This document shows, one piece after another, positions 1-6,020 of a DNA stretch of 51,301 nucleotides; the stretch's first letter is position 1; each line of letters opens with the position of its first letter. The position numbers were made by a program, and so were the translations under genes. The stretch comes from Bryobacterales bacterium. GTDB lineage: Bacteria > Acidobacteriota > Terriglobia > Bryobacterales > Bryobacteraceae. The notes below the pieces were generated by a model. That model was not told the DNA's origin and did not search any database. It worked only from the letters and a program-made list of their open reading frames with translations. The stretch lies in the NCBI GenBank assembly GCA_003132905.1, contig PKZC01000130.1:7327-58627 (forward strand). The letters are read 5' to 3'.

Positions 1-28
1 ATGGTCATGCGGTTTTCAGCCCGTCTCC

Positions 29-154
29 TTACCTCATCAGTCCTGTGAACATCTCAACAATCAATGCCAGTACGAACGCCGCCACAAACAATATCGCCAA
101 CGCAGGCAGCGCCGCGATCAGCAGGACGCGAAAAGTATAGCCGCGAATTTTCAG
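29..154 (-). CDS. tiny hydrophobic membrane peptide (start uncertain)
   Basis: A frame open on the minus strand encodes about 41 residues. It has a basic N-terminal stretch (LKIRGYTFRV) followed by one long hydrophobic segment (LLIAALPALAILFVAAFVLA) and a short polar tail ending MFTGLMR. It follows the stop of the secreted-protein gene by a few bases. An AGGGGAG purine run lies just upstream, but no ATG, GTG or TTG is available in this frame; CTG at 154 is the most plausible start and ATT at 148 the alternative. It could be a small holin-like or spanin-like membrane peptide, but nothing proves function. Composition, hydrophobicity and tight spacing argue for coding; the non-standard start argues against. 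Confidence 0.4.
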   Translation of the reverse strand: MKIRGYTFRVLLIAALPALAILFVAAFVLALIVEMFTGLMR

Positions 155-161
155 GCTCCCC

Positions 162-647
162 TCATGGTTGTGCTTTCCCGAATCCGATCTCGATCATCTT
201 CTGCGTGCCGCCGGCCGCCGTCTGAAGCACACGAATGCCAGTCAGCAACTTGTACGACGTGGTTCGCAGCGGGATTATCAGCATTCCGCCGCCAGACCAT
301 GCCGAGCCTGAAGACCCAGTACCCGTCGCCACGCCAGCCGATCCGAACATGTCGAGATCGACAGACCCAAACGACCTCAACGGGGTAAGCACACCGGTCA
401 TTACTGAAGTTTGTATCGCCCGTGGGTGCGTGCCTGCGGGCGTCATCAGCAATGCAGTGTAGGAGTAGACGCGGGCTTTCTGGTTAGCCTGCATAGCGAG
501 TGCCGCCCATCCGGTTGGTTTAGGGGATGGCTGAGCTAGCAGCGTCACGCCAGCTCCGAAGAATGACGACTGTGCCGCGAGCGGCAGCGTGGCTAGGAGC
601 AAAATAAGGGATTTATATACATGACTCCCGCTAGCCTTTCTTTGCAT
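162..647 (-). CDS. hypothetical exported protein with signal peptide
   Basis: The 161-residue product starts MQRKASGSHVYK, continues with a hydrophobic core (SLILLLATLPLAA) and has a likely signal peptidase I site near AAQ|SS. The mature part is rich in Gly, Ser and Thr with alternating hydrophobic residues (for example SAWSGGGMLIIPLR), compatible with beta structure. The start at 647 is chosen over an upstream in-frame ATG at 722 because the longer form would overlap most of the preceding basic 56-residue gene, and because a purine-rich AAGAAG lies about 10 nt before 647. It overlaps that gene by 17 nt. No family was recognised. An outer-membrane or surface role is an inference from the signal peptide only. 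Confidence 0.7.
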   Translation of the reverse strand: MQRKASGSHVYKSLILLLATLPLAAQSSFFGAGVTLLAQPSPKPTGWAALAMQANQKARVYSYTALLMTPAGTHPRAIQTSVMTGVLTPLRSFGSVDLDMFGSAGVATGTGSSGSAWSGGGMLIIPLRTTSYKLLTGIRVLQTAAGGTQKMIEIGFGKAQP

Positions 648-801
648 CGGCTTGCCGCTTCTTTCTCGCGCGCCGTTTCGACGCTTTTGACTTTGGCTTG
701 GGCCGATACGCAAGTACGACATCAGTTATCGTGTCTAACTCGCTGGGAACACGCCTTGGGTCATACCCCCCCGCGCGTTTCACCCACACTTTCCCGATCA
801 T
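631..801 (-). CDS. small basic hypothetical protein
   Basis: This 56-residue product begins MIGKVWVKRAGGYDP and ends in a strongly basic tail (KPKSKASKRRARKKRQADAK). Its ATG at 801 overlaps the stop of the Phd-like gene in an ATGA arrangement, which points to translational coupling and fixes the start. The tail would favour binding to nucleic acid, but no domain was recognised. It belongs to the leftward chain of small genes from about 2.9 kb down to 0.16 kb. A competing longer ORF on the same strand reads through this gene in another frame, and the ATGA coupling is why this frame is preferred. Confidence 0.65.
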   Translation of the reverse strand: MIGKVWVKRAGGYDPRRVPSELDTITDVVLAYRPKPKSKASKRRARKKRQADAKKG

Positions 802-1025
802 GCGCCCACCATCCGCATTCTGCGAACCTCGGCAGCCAATTCCAAGGCGTTAGGCTCCGGGGCGCTAAGTACAGCAATAACTACGCCATTCTTTGTGATG
901 TTAAAGCGCTTGCCCATCTGAGCCTGAAGAAGTACGTCTCCTGGAGTCCGCCTGAAATCCATCGCCGTGATGGTCTCTTCCTGTCCGGTGAGGTCCATGC
1001 TTTTCGTCAGTGTCTTTCTCGTCAC
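798..1025 (-). CDS. Phd/YefM antitoxin-like small protein
   Basis: The 75-residue product starts with GTG at 1025, overlapping the upstream stop (GTGA). Residues 22-60 (MDFRRTPGDVLLQAQMGKRF, then NITKNGVVIAVLSAPEPN) match the usual pattern of the Phd/YefM fold: a Phe-Arg-Arg helix, a 'G+RF.IT+NG..VAVL' strand pair and a conserved small hydrophobic end. In toxin-antitoxin pairs such proteins bind DNA through this region and neutralise a toxin through the C-terminal tail. Here the tail is short and no recognisable toxin (Doc, YoeB, VapC type) lies beside it; the neighbours are a winged-helix-like protein and a basic peptide. It may therefore act as an orphan phage DNA-binding regulator or as an anti-toxin decoy. 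Similarity is by eye only. Confidence 0.55.
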   Translation of the reverse strand: MTRKTLTKSMDLTGQEETITAMDFRRTPGDVLLQAQMGKRFNITKNGVVIAVLSAPEPNALELAAEVRRMRMVGA

Positions 1026-1312
1026 GATTTACTCTCCAGCGCATCCAAACCGTGATGCGTTAACTTATACATCGGTGCTCCGTACCCGACCCACGGTTCA
1101 ATAAATCCAGCCTCCAGCAACTTGCTAAGCGTGCGGTAATCCCTGAACATGTACGGAGGAACACGACCGTCCTCATACTTGCGCCTAGCCCATATCAAGG
1201 CTCGTCTCTGTGCCTTGGTAAGCTTCATGCGGTTCTGGCAAAATGTTGCGGGGACCGCCGGCTGTTGCGCTTGTGCCTCAATCCGCTCTTGTTTTGGAGT
1301 CTTCTTCATCAT
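1022..1312 (-). CDS. hypothetical protein, possible winged helix
   Basis: This 96-residue protein has a charged, Gln/Ala-rich N-terminus followed by a compact region (LTKAQRRALIWARRKYEDGR, then a stretch ending LTHHGLDAL) that reads like a winged-helix or small DNA-binding domain: helix, YRTLSKLLEAGFIEP as recognition-like helix and turn, then a final helix. A similar 'hydrophobic helix + LL..G.I' layout occurs in the rightward 83-residue gene at 6733. The start ATG-ATG at 1312 overlaps the stop of the preceding small gene, and its own stop overlaps the GTG of the Phd-like gene. No specific family was recognised. Confidence 0.65.
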   Translation of the reverse strand: MMKKTPKQERIEAQAQQPAVPATFCQNRMKLTKAQRRALIWARRKYEDGRVPPYMFRDYRTLSKLLEAGFIEPWVGYGAPMYKLTHHGLDALESKS

Positions 1313-1554
1313 GCCGACACCTCAACCAGATCGAGGATGGGGCAATGGTCGCTTCCTTCGGTGCTTTTCCCGTCCCACCTGAACTCCATAAAAGGCAGGC
1401 CCATCGGAATGTCGGACAGATTACAAACCAAGCCTGCCGGTTGCCGCTTAATCGGCAAACAGAACTTAAGTTTGCACGTTGGCGGAACAGAGATACGCCG
1501 CGTCAAGACGCCGTGATTCAAGCGAAGGATGATTTTAATATTCCCGTTCTTCAC
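1309..1554 (-). CDS. hypothetical protein coupled to transposase gene
   Basis: The 81-residue product starts with GTG at 1554, which overlaps the TGA of the transposase gene (GTGA), and ends overlapping the ATG of the next gene. It has no recognised domain; it contains CKLKFCLPIK and a middle section rich in Leu, Pro and aromatic residues. The exact overlap on both sides is the best evidence that it is translated, and it links the transposase frame into the phage gene chain, which is not expected for a recently inserted insertion sequence. Confidence 0.55.
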   Translation of the reverse strand: MKNGNIKIILRLNHGVLTRRISVPPTCKLKFCLPIKRQPAGLVCNLSDIPMGLPFMEFRWDGKSTEGSDHCPILDLVEVSA

Positions 1555-2495
1555 GCCTGCACCTCCACGGGAGCGATGAGGCGTTTGTACGTGAGGCGCT
1601 TGCCGACAATGGCGTCAATGAACGAATCCAGCCGGAGCAGCGTGTGGCGCTTTACGTCGCCTGCGTTCAGCCTCCACGCGAACTCATCGACATACCGAAA
1701 CAGATGCTTGGCGGAAGCGTGATGATAAACACCGTGCAGGCCGCGTTTCATCACAGCCCAGACGCTCTCCATGTTGTTCGTGTGCGCCGCGCCGCGTTTG
1801 TACTCGCCTGCCGAGTGGTTCACCGCCTCATGCTTGTAGAACAGGCCATCAAGATCCTGAAACAGCACGTGCTCATCGGTGTAAATCTGAGCGCCTACTT
1901 CGATGTTGGCAACGATCTCATCCTGAACCGATTGCAGCGAACGAATCGGAGTGACCTTCGCGTAGGTGCGCCCGCCACGTTCCCGCATCCCGAGCACAGT
2001 AGTCTTTCCAACGCTTCCCCGGCCCGCATGGAGTTTCTTGGATTCGTGTTTGTTGCCCTCTTTGCCGCCGAAGAACGCTTCGTCAATCTCGATGATGCCT
2101 TTAAGTTTGTCGATGGAATCGGGGGCGCTGCAAGCCTCCCTGAGCCGTCCGAGGATGAACCACGCGGTCTTCTGGGTAACGCCGATCTCTTTGGCCAGTT
2201 GCATCGAAGAGATTCCCTTGCGCGCGGTGACCAGCAAATACATGCTGTATACCCACTTGTGAAGCGGAACCTTGGACCGCTCGAATACGGTGCCAGTTCG
2301 GATCGTGAAATCGAAATCTCCGCACGCGTTACAGCGGTAGAATCCGTCCTTGCGAACCGTGATACGTTCACCGCTTTTGCACTCAGGGCAAACGGGGCCA
2401 TTAGGCCACAGCCTGTCTTCCAGGTACAGTCGCGCGGTTTCGTTGTCCGGGAACAATTCGAAGAGTTTGAAGGTGCTGATTGTGGAGCGAGACAT
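1551..2495 (-). CDS. IS1595/ISXO2-family DDE transposase
   Basis: The 314-residue protein carries an N-terminal zinc ribbon (C36-x2-C39 in CPEC and C55-x2-C58 in CNAC), a helix-turn-helix region around residues 96-120 (MQLAKEIGVTQKTAWFILGR), and an ISXO2-like catalytic domain. The likely catalytic acids are D138 in EIDEAFFGG, D207 in YTDEH and E243 in HTNNMESVW, followed by the family-typical KRGLHGVYHH. Length and domain order are those of complete IS1595 transposases, so the protein may be active. However, it starts immediately after the stop of a 76-residue gene, its stop overlaps the start of the next gene, and I could not see terminal inverted repeats or a target duplication around it. 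It may be a phage-resident (domesticated) transposase rather than a simple insertion sequence. Confidence 0.9.
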   Translation of the reverse strand: MSRSTISTFKLFELFPDNETARLYLEDRLWPNGPVCPECKSGERITVRKDGFYRCNACGDFDFTIRTGTVFERSKVPLHKWVYSMYLLVTARKGISSMQLAKEIGVTQKTAWFILGRLREACSAPDSIDKLKGIIEIDEAFFGGKEGNKHESKKLHAGRGSVGKTTVLGMRERGGRTYAKVTPIRSLQSVQDEIVANIEVGAQIYTDEHVLFQDLDGLFYKHEAVNHSAGEYKRGAAHTNNMESVWAVMKRGLHGVYHHASAKHLFRYVDEFAWRLNAGDVKRHTLLRLDSFIDAIVGKRLTYKRLIAPVEVQA

Positions 2496-2726
2496 TTACT
2501 TCGGCCTCCGCTTCCCCTTGATGGCTCTGCGCGCGTCTTCTATGATGTTCTCGTATGCATACTCCAGCGCATCCGGATACTCCAAACCCCAGTCGCGTAC
2601 GGAATGCTTCCGCAGGCGCTCGGGAGACTGGTAGAGTGTGATGCGTTTCAGAAAATCATAGAAGCGCTGAGCGTCCGATTGCTTCGGATCCTTTTGTTCG
2701 AAGTTGCCTACAAGTACCGTTCCCAT
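2496..2726 (-). CDS. hypothetical protein upstream of transposase
   Basis: The 76-residue product (MGTVLVGNFEQKDPKQSDAQ...) is charged and helical, with a central FYDFLKRITLYQSPERLRKH and a basic end (AIKGKRRPK). Its stop directly abuts the transposase ATG and its own ATG directly abuts the stop of the 56-residue gene upstream, so the three form one unit. No domain recognised. It could be an accessory to the transposase or an unrelated phage protein. Confidence 0.6.
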   Translation of the reverse strand: MGTVLVGNFEQKDPKQSDAQRFYDFLKRITLYQSPERLRKHSVRDWGLEYPDALEYAYENIIEDARRAIKGKRRPK

Positions 2727-2897
2727 CTAGTTGACCACCGGGCAGGCGAGTTGCCTGTCCCAGATGTAGGTGGTGTCGGGATTAAGCCCAAGGAATGCGG
2801 CTTGCGCCAGCATCTCGCAGGCCTCATGGATGTTATTAGTGAAGAATTGGACGGCGTTTTCGCTCGTCCAGTCTTGGATGGTGTATCGTGTTCTCAT
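2727..2897 (-). CDS. small hypothetical protein, first gene behind a promoter
   Basis: A 56-residue product (MRTRYTIQDWTSENAVQFFT...) with acidic and aromatic residues and two Cys. It is the first gene of the leftward transposase unit: a good sigma70-like promoter lies immediately upstream with the -10 box only 6 nt before this ATG. There is no convincing Shine-Dalgarno sequence, so translation is expected from a leaderless mRNA. The stop codon is contiguous with the next ATG. No family recognised. Confidence 0.6.
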   Translation of the reverse strand: MRTRYTIQDWTSENAVQFFTNNIHEACEMLAQAAFLGLNPDTTYIWDRQLACPVVN

Positions 2898-2903
2898 ACT
2901 TCA

Positions 2904-2932
2904 ATGATACATGGTTCCCGTATGGGAGTCAA
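2904..2932 (-). promoter_or_regulatory. sigma70-like promoter, leaderless arrangement
   Basis: Read on the minus strand: TTGACT (2932-2927), a 17-nt spacer, TATCAT (2909-2904), then 6 nt to the ATG at 2897. The predicted start of transcription coincides with the start codon. It would drive the 56-residue gene, the 76-residue gene, the transposase and the chain down to 0.16 kb. Confidence 0.55.
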
Positions 2933-2957
2933 GTATATAATTCCCAAATAAATGGTT

Positions 2958-3308
2958 TCATGGTTTTGGTTCTGTTGACACCGTCGTTTCCTTCATCGTC
3001 TCGACAACAACAGGCAATTTAGCTCCAACTGTGGTCGTTTCCACTGTGACTTCGGTGGTCTTGATCGGGTCAGGGATTGGCTTCTTCGACAGGAACAACG
3101 CGGCCCCTATGACTGCATTTACGACAAAGGTTCCACCCATCAACTTAATGATGAATCCAGACCCATGCGATGCAACATAGGCGGGGTCGATAATAGCCAT
3201 AGAACTGCCAGCACCAACGGCTCCGGCACCCCCTCCAACGGCAGCACCCCACAGTCCCCGTATCCAATCGGACCAGTCGAGAGTTCCTAAGCCTGCTGGA
3301 AGCTTCAT
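2958..3308 (-). CDS. two-segment membrane protein, holin-like candidate
   Basis: The 116-residue product has two hydrophobic Gly/Ala-rich segments (about residues 18-38 and 58-76), a short polar N-terminus with a Trp-rich LDWSDWIRGLWG motif, and a long Thr/Val/Lys-rich hydrophilic C-terminus. The start at 3308 is preferred over an upstream in-frame ATG at 3353 because it overlaps the previous stop (ATGA) and is preceded by AAGGTGG at good spacing. A small protein with two membrane segments about 2 kb from a cell-wall hydrolase is what a class II holin would look like, but sequence alone does not prove this. Confidence 0.65.
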   Translation of the reverse strand: MKLPAGLGTLDWSDWIRGLWGAAVGGGAGAVGAGSSMAIIDPAYVASHGSGFIIKLMGGTFVVNAVIGAALFLSKKPIPDPIKTTEVTVETTTVGAKLPVVVETMKETTVSTEPKP

Positions 3309-3709
3309 GTCACCACCTTGCAATAACCGGTCTCTAACCATTCCTTCGGCCAAGACTCCACAGGCCGCTCCAAGAGGATTGTCTTATCGCTCGCGTCCTT
3401 GCGTTTGTGTGGGTAGCTGACGCGCCACCCTTTTTGCTCAACGAACTCGCCGGACGGGAACGTATAGTGCGTCTCCCATTCGTCCGTATGGTTGACATAC
3501 ACTGTCGCGAAACCGGCAGCGTGGATCACTTTCTGAGCATCCACTGACAGGCGGCAAATGGGCTCAACACCGTATATCTCCAACGAGCAATCGTAATAAT
3601 CCCACCCTAACTTCTCGAAGTTTATGCCTGCATTCGATAGCGCCTCTTCCAATTCGTTTTCGGCGTAGGTGGCGTCGAACAGCCTGGAAGCTATGGATTG
3701 GTCGCTCAC
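3305..3709 (-). CDS. hypothetical protein
   Basis: A 134-residue soluble protein with mixed charged and aromatic composition (ENELEEALSNAGINFEKLGW near the N-terminus, then FPSGEFVEQKGWRVSYPHKR). It starts with GTG at 3709 overlapping the preceding stop and ends overlapping the start of the membrane protein gene. No domain recognised. The tight coupling on both sides supports coding. Confidence 0.65.
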   Translation of the reverse strand: MSDQSIASRLFDATYAENELEEALSNAGINFEKLGWDYYDCSLEIYGVEPICRLSVDAQKVIHAAGFATVYVNHTDEWETHYTFPSGEFVEQKGWRVSYPHKRKDASDKTILLERPVESWPKEWLETGYCKVVT

Positions 3710-3987
3710 GCGCCGCCTTTCTTCGCTACCGCCGTCAACTGCGGTCCGTTATAGACAGCACCGTGGATCGAGTTCATCTGTTCACAACCGCCCCACCAGC
3801 GCATGATCTCGAAGGCATCGGCTCCTGACGCGCCCACGACAGAACCATCGTCGTACTCTATCTCGATTCGCACGGGGATCTTGTCACCTGACTTTCTCGC
3901 TTGCTCAATACGTTTCTCGACCGGCGGATGAAATGCCGCTTGGCATTCAGCGCAGGGGCAATCGAAGCTCATTACGTGGTCGCTCAT
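3706..3987 (-). CDS. hypothetical protein with CxxC motif
   Basis: The 93-residue product begins MSDHVMSFDCPCAECQAAFH; the closely spaced cysteines (C10, C12, C15) suggest a metal site, with a further Cys in WWGGCEQM. The middle is a beta-rich stretch (PVRIEIEYDDGSVVGASG). It starts in a TAATG overlap with the upstream gene. No specific family recognised. Confidence 0.65.
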   Translation of the reverse strand: MSDHVMSFDCPCAECQAAFHPPVEKRIEQARKSGDKIPVRIEIEYDDGSVVGASGADAFEIMRWWGGCEQMNSIHGAVYNGPQLTAVAKKGGA

Positions 3988-4163
3988 TACGGCCCTTTCT
4001 TCGACACCGCCGTCGTCACGGCAACCTCGGTCAGCATCTCTACGAGCGCGGCCTTCAGCGCTGGGATTGCTTTCGCGACAAACTGGTCCACGAGCGCAGT
4101 GACGGCGCGCTGGATCACGGGGTCGAGCGCAGCAGCATCAGCCTTTTCATCGAAAATTCCCAT
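3987..4163 (-). CDS. small helical protein
   Basis: A 58-residue, mostly alpha-helical product beginning MGIFDEKADAAALDPVIQ and dominated by Ala, Val and Leu (AVTALVDQFVAKAIPALKAA). The start at 4163 is chosen because it forms a TGATG overlap with the stop of the upstream membrane-peptide gene; the longer in-frame version from 4193 would overlap that gene more. Possible membrane-surface or coiled-coil protein; function unknown. Confidence 0.6.
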   Translation of the reverse strand: MGIFDEKADAAALDPVIQRAVTALVDQFVAKAIPALKAALVEMLTEVAVTTAVSKKGP

Positions 4164-4333
4164 CAGCGCAGTCCCCCGCGAAGTAGGTACCAAATCAGCA
4201 GGATGACGAAAATGGTCCCTAGACCGATTCCGCCACCGCCCCAGTAGCCGTAGTTCGGGTTGGCGCGCGTAAGATAGCCACCTCCGCCGCCGAACACCAG
4301 AAAGAGAATCACAATCAGCAATATCAGTCCCAT
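4163..4333 (-). CDS. DUF3309-like small membrane protein
   Basis: A 56-residue protein made of two hydrophobic stretches (LILLIVILFLVF and IGLGTIFVILLIWYLL) separated by Gly/Tyr-rich GGGGGYLTRANPNYGYWGGG. This layout is that of the short DUF3309 family of bacterial membrane proteins, whose function is unknown. The start at 4333 is preferred over 4378 because an AGAAAGGAAAA ribosome site stands just before it. Located in the lysis/accessory block, it may influence the envelope, but that is inference. Confidence 0.65.
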   Translation of the reverse strand: MGLILLIVILFLVFGGGGGYLTRANPNYGYWGGGGIGLGTIFVILLIWYLLRGGLR

Positions 4334-4346
4334 GTCATTTTCCTTT

Positions 4347-4613
4347 CTATACCATTTCCGCATGTTCAGCAACATCATTCACAACGAATCTGCCCATCAC
4401 CACCGCCTGATGCAACAACTCAACCCTGCTCCGCACCCCGCGTTTTCTGAAGATGGCCGTCTTGTGAACTTCGACCGTCTTGTTCGTAATATTTAATTCA
4501 GTGGCGATTTCTTTCATACACAGATCTGGCCGGTTAATCAGAAACTTTTCAACCTGCGCTTCCCGCTGGGTCAGTTCCTTGGAATCCCATCCGCAATGTG
4601 GGCACTTGGTCAC
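4347..4613 (-). CDS. mini LuxR/GerE-type DNA-binding protein with Zn knuckle
   Basis: The 88-residue product starts with CPHCGW (a CxxC zinc-ribbon half) and then consists almost entirely of a GerE/LuxR helix-turn-helix: LTQREAQVEKFL, MKEIATELNITNKTVEVHKT, with a basic recognition-helix end (AIFRKRGVRSRVELLHQA). There is no receiver, autoinducer or sensor domain. It most probably binds DNA as a dimer and regulates phage or host genes. The start is GTG at 4613; an ATG is not available in frame. It lies three bases after the stop of the 67-residue gene, in the leftward chain. Confidence 0.8.
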   Translation of the reverse strand: MTKCPHCGWDSKELTQREAQVEKFLINRPDLCMKEIATELNITNKTVEVHKTAIFRKRGVRSRVELLHQAVVMGRFVVNDVAEHAEMV

Positions 4614-4616
4614 CAG

Positions 4617-4820
4617 CTAGTATCCGCCGTTCGAGCCCCCGGACGTCGCGTGAACGTCGCCGCGATCAAGATGAAGTACATGGTGGCAATTCATTTTCAC
4701 CCCATCCGCAGGCGTCCAGCGCCGCATCTTCATCGCACTACGGCACCATGCGTATGGATCGTAAACCAGCCCCGCCTTTTGGTCGGGGGTTTGCTCGGGA
4801 ATCTCGTGTTTGTGTTCCAT
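4617..4820 (-). CDS. small hypothetical protein, His/Trp-containing
   Basis: A 67-residue product (MEHKHEIPEQTPDQKAGLVY...) with several His residues, two Cys (AWCRSAMKMRRWTP and MNCHHVLHLDRGD) and a Gly/Ser-rich end. A good AGGAG ribosome site stands about 8 nt before the ATG. The Cys/His content would allow metal binding. No family recognised. Confidence 0.6.
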   Translation of the reverse strand: MEHKHEIPEQTPDQKAGLVYDPYAWCRSAMKMRRWTPADGVKMNCHHVLHLDRGDVHATSGGSNGGY

Positions 4821-4856
4821 TTTTAACTCTCCTTTTGGCTCTGGCTGCCCGTATTG

Positions 4857-5012
4857 TCAACTTGCTGATTTCTCGTACTCGGTTCTGCTGCCGATATCAT
4901 CGATTCGTGCGTAAGGCCCCAAGGCATCGACGATCTTTTGGGCCACATGCTCCGCCCTCGCCGCTGTAAGGTTTGTCTGCTCGATCAGTACTCGCTGAAT
5001 GATGTCTTTCAC
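4857..5012 (-). CDS. small helical hypothetical protein
   Basis: A 51-residue product starting with GTG at 5012 (VKDIIQRVLIEQTNLTAARA). The start is chosen because GGAGG lies 6 nt upstream; the longer in-frame ORF from 5102 would overlap the neighbouring membrane-protein gene. Mostly amphipathic helix, ending RIDDIGSRTEYEKSAS. Function unknown. Confidence 0.6.
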   Translation of the reverse strand: MKDIIQRVLIEQTNLTAARAEHVAQKIVDALGPYARIDDIGSRTEYEKSAS

Positions 5013-5025
5013 AAATAACCTCCAA

Positions 5026-5175
5026 TCATACTCGCTTCCGTTTCTTCTCCGCTCTGCGTCCCAGCACGCCCCACACAACGAGTCCTCCGATGAACGCCAC
5101 AACGCCGCCCGCGAACCACACGTACGGGCGCACGAGGTCCCAGAAGTCCGAGAGCAGGCCGGAGAAGTAGCTCAT
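5026..5175 (-). CDS. small single-span membrane protein
   Basis: A 49-residue product: polar, aromatic N-terminus (MSYFSGLLSDFWDLVRPYVW), one transmembrane segment (FAGGVVAFIGGLVVWGVLG) and a basic C-terminus (RRAEKKRKRV), which predicts an N-out, C-in topology. An AAAGG sequence precedes the ATG at 5175. Its place two genes after the cell-wall hydrolase makes a role in lysis (pinholin or inner-membrane spanin-like) possible, but there is no family match that I recognise. Confidence 0.65.
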   Translation of the reverse strand: MSYFSGLLSDFWDLVRPYVWFAGGVVAFIGGLVVWGVLGRRAEKKRKRV

Positions 5176-5253
5176 TGCGTGGCCTTTAGTACCGCCGTGC
5201 AGCCACGCAAGCACAGCGGTTTCAGGGTCGGGAACTGATGGTTCACCGGCAAA

Positions 5254-5355
5254 TTAAGTCACCTTCTCCCCTACGGCTAAATTTAGGCTCAGGGCTAAAC
5301 ATTTACCCCATGCGCCCCCAGCTCCCGCAATCGCCGCCACAACCTGGGGCATCAT
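5254..5355 (-). CDS. very small hydrophobic ORF coupled to hydrolase gene
   Basis: A 33-residue frame (MMPQVVAAIAGAGGAWGKCL...) whose ATG overlaps the stop of the cell-wall hydrolase gene (ATGA). It is Ala/Gly/Val-rich and could be an amphipathic helix. Between its stop and the next gene (5175) a further 26-codon frame starting TTG at about 5249 ends overlapping the ATG at 5175, with AAGGTG as a possible ribosome site. Both are at the limit of what can be called. Confidence 0.4.
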   Translation of the reverse strand: MMPQVVAAIAGAGGAWGKCLALSLNLAVGEKVT

Positions 5356-5774
5356 GCAGTCACCTTTGGCCGGTAGAACCTGAACGGCCCGATCGTGACC
5401 GTCATCTCCAATGTCGCCCACCAGCCGGTCGTCGGCGCTTCTGGCAGGCTCTCGTAAAAGAGTGAGCCATCGGTAGGATCAGCGCCTAACATAGTGGTCA
5501 CAACCGTCACGCAATCCTGGTAAGCGTTCCAGTCGGCTGACGCTACAGTGTTACCGATCGGAGGCAAAGGAAACTTCACCGCGTTCGGATCGTTCGCGTT
5601 GAACGATGAGAACTGATTATGCTGGAGAATGACCGCCGGAAGCGACTTCGGGAACTTCGGGGACGCGAGACGGTTCTGAAGTACCCACCAGATCGCGGTG
5701 AGAGCCGGGAGGGAGGATCCGCGAGCCTCGCGCCAGAGGCAAAGACAGGCAAGCCATTGATCATATGAGAGCAT
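5352..5774 (-). CDS. SleB-like cell wall hydrolase (endolysin candidate)
   Basis: The 140-residue protein fits the Hydrolase_2/SleB family, lytic-transglycosylase-like enzymes that cut peptidoglycan. Diagnostic features are WREARGSS (E16 as the expected catalytic acid), the helix ALTAIWWVLQNRLASPKFP, and VILQHNQFSSFN, matching the family pattern 'EARG..., ...NR..., ...QFS'. There is no signal peptide, so export would depend on a holin or on release at lysis. Several small membrane proteins downstream and upstream fit a lysis cassette. The length is typical of the stand-alone domain. It is the best candidate for the phage endolysin. Confidence 0.8.
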   Translation of the reverse strand: MLSYDQWLACLCLWREARGSSLPALTAIWWVLQNRLASPKFPKSLPAVILQHNQFSSFNANDPNAVKFPLPPIGNTVASADWNAYQDCVTVVTTMLGADPTDGSLFYESLPEAPTTGWWATLEMTVTIGPFRFYRPKVTA

Positions 5775-5777
5775 CGT

Positions 5778-5987
5778 TCACCTTTTCCCCACTGTGGTCG
5801 ATAATGCACGGTCCACGGACCATCCGTAACACTTCAGGCGCATTACCAGAGTTGTTCGCTTTATTCCGAGTTCCTTTGACCAGTCCGAAAGATGCTGGCG
5901 TTTGCCATTGAATTCAAGGATAACATCATGGCGAGAAATAACAGCACTCCTGTAGAAGCCAATCCCCTCATTTGGGGGAATAGACAA
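5778..5987 (-). CDS. orphan HNH-associated modular HTH domain
   Basis: The 69-residue product contains VILEFNGKRQHLSDWSKELG followed by IKRTTLVMRLKCYGWSVDRA: the small DNA-binding module often found fused to HNH or GIY-YIG homing endonucleases and in phage recombinational hitchhikers ('...G....sl.eWa...gi...tl..Rl..GW....AL'). Here no nuclease domain accompanies it. The only in-frame standard start is TTG at 5987. It may be a remnant of a homing endonuclease or a small regulator. Confidence 0.6.
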   Translation of the reverse strand: MSIPPNEGIGFYRSAVISRHDVILEFNGKRQHLSDWSKELGIKRTTLVMRLKCYGWSVDRALSTTVGKR

Positions 5988-6020
5988 GCGATTTTATTCA
6001 TGGCATTCTGTACTCGACAT

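Noticed and set aside
1644..2951. Rightward ORF of 435 codons
   Set aside because: It is the antisense shadow of the transposase, whose zinc ribbon and DDE motifs are clear.
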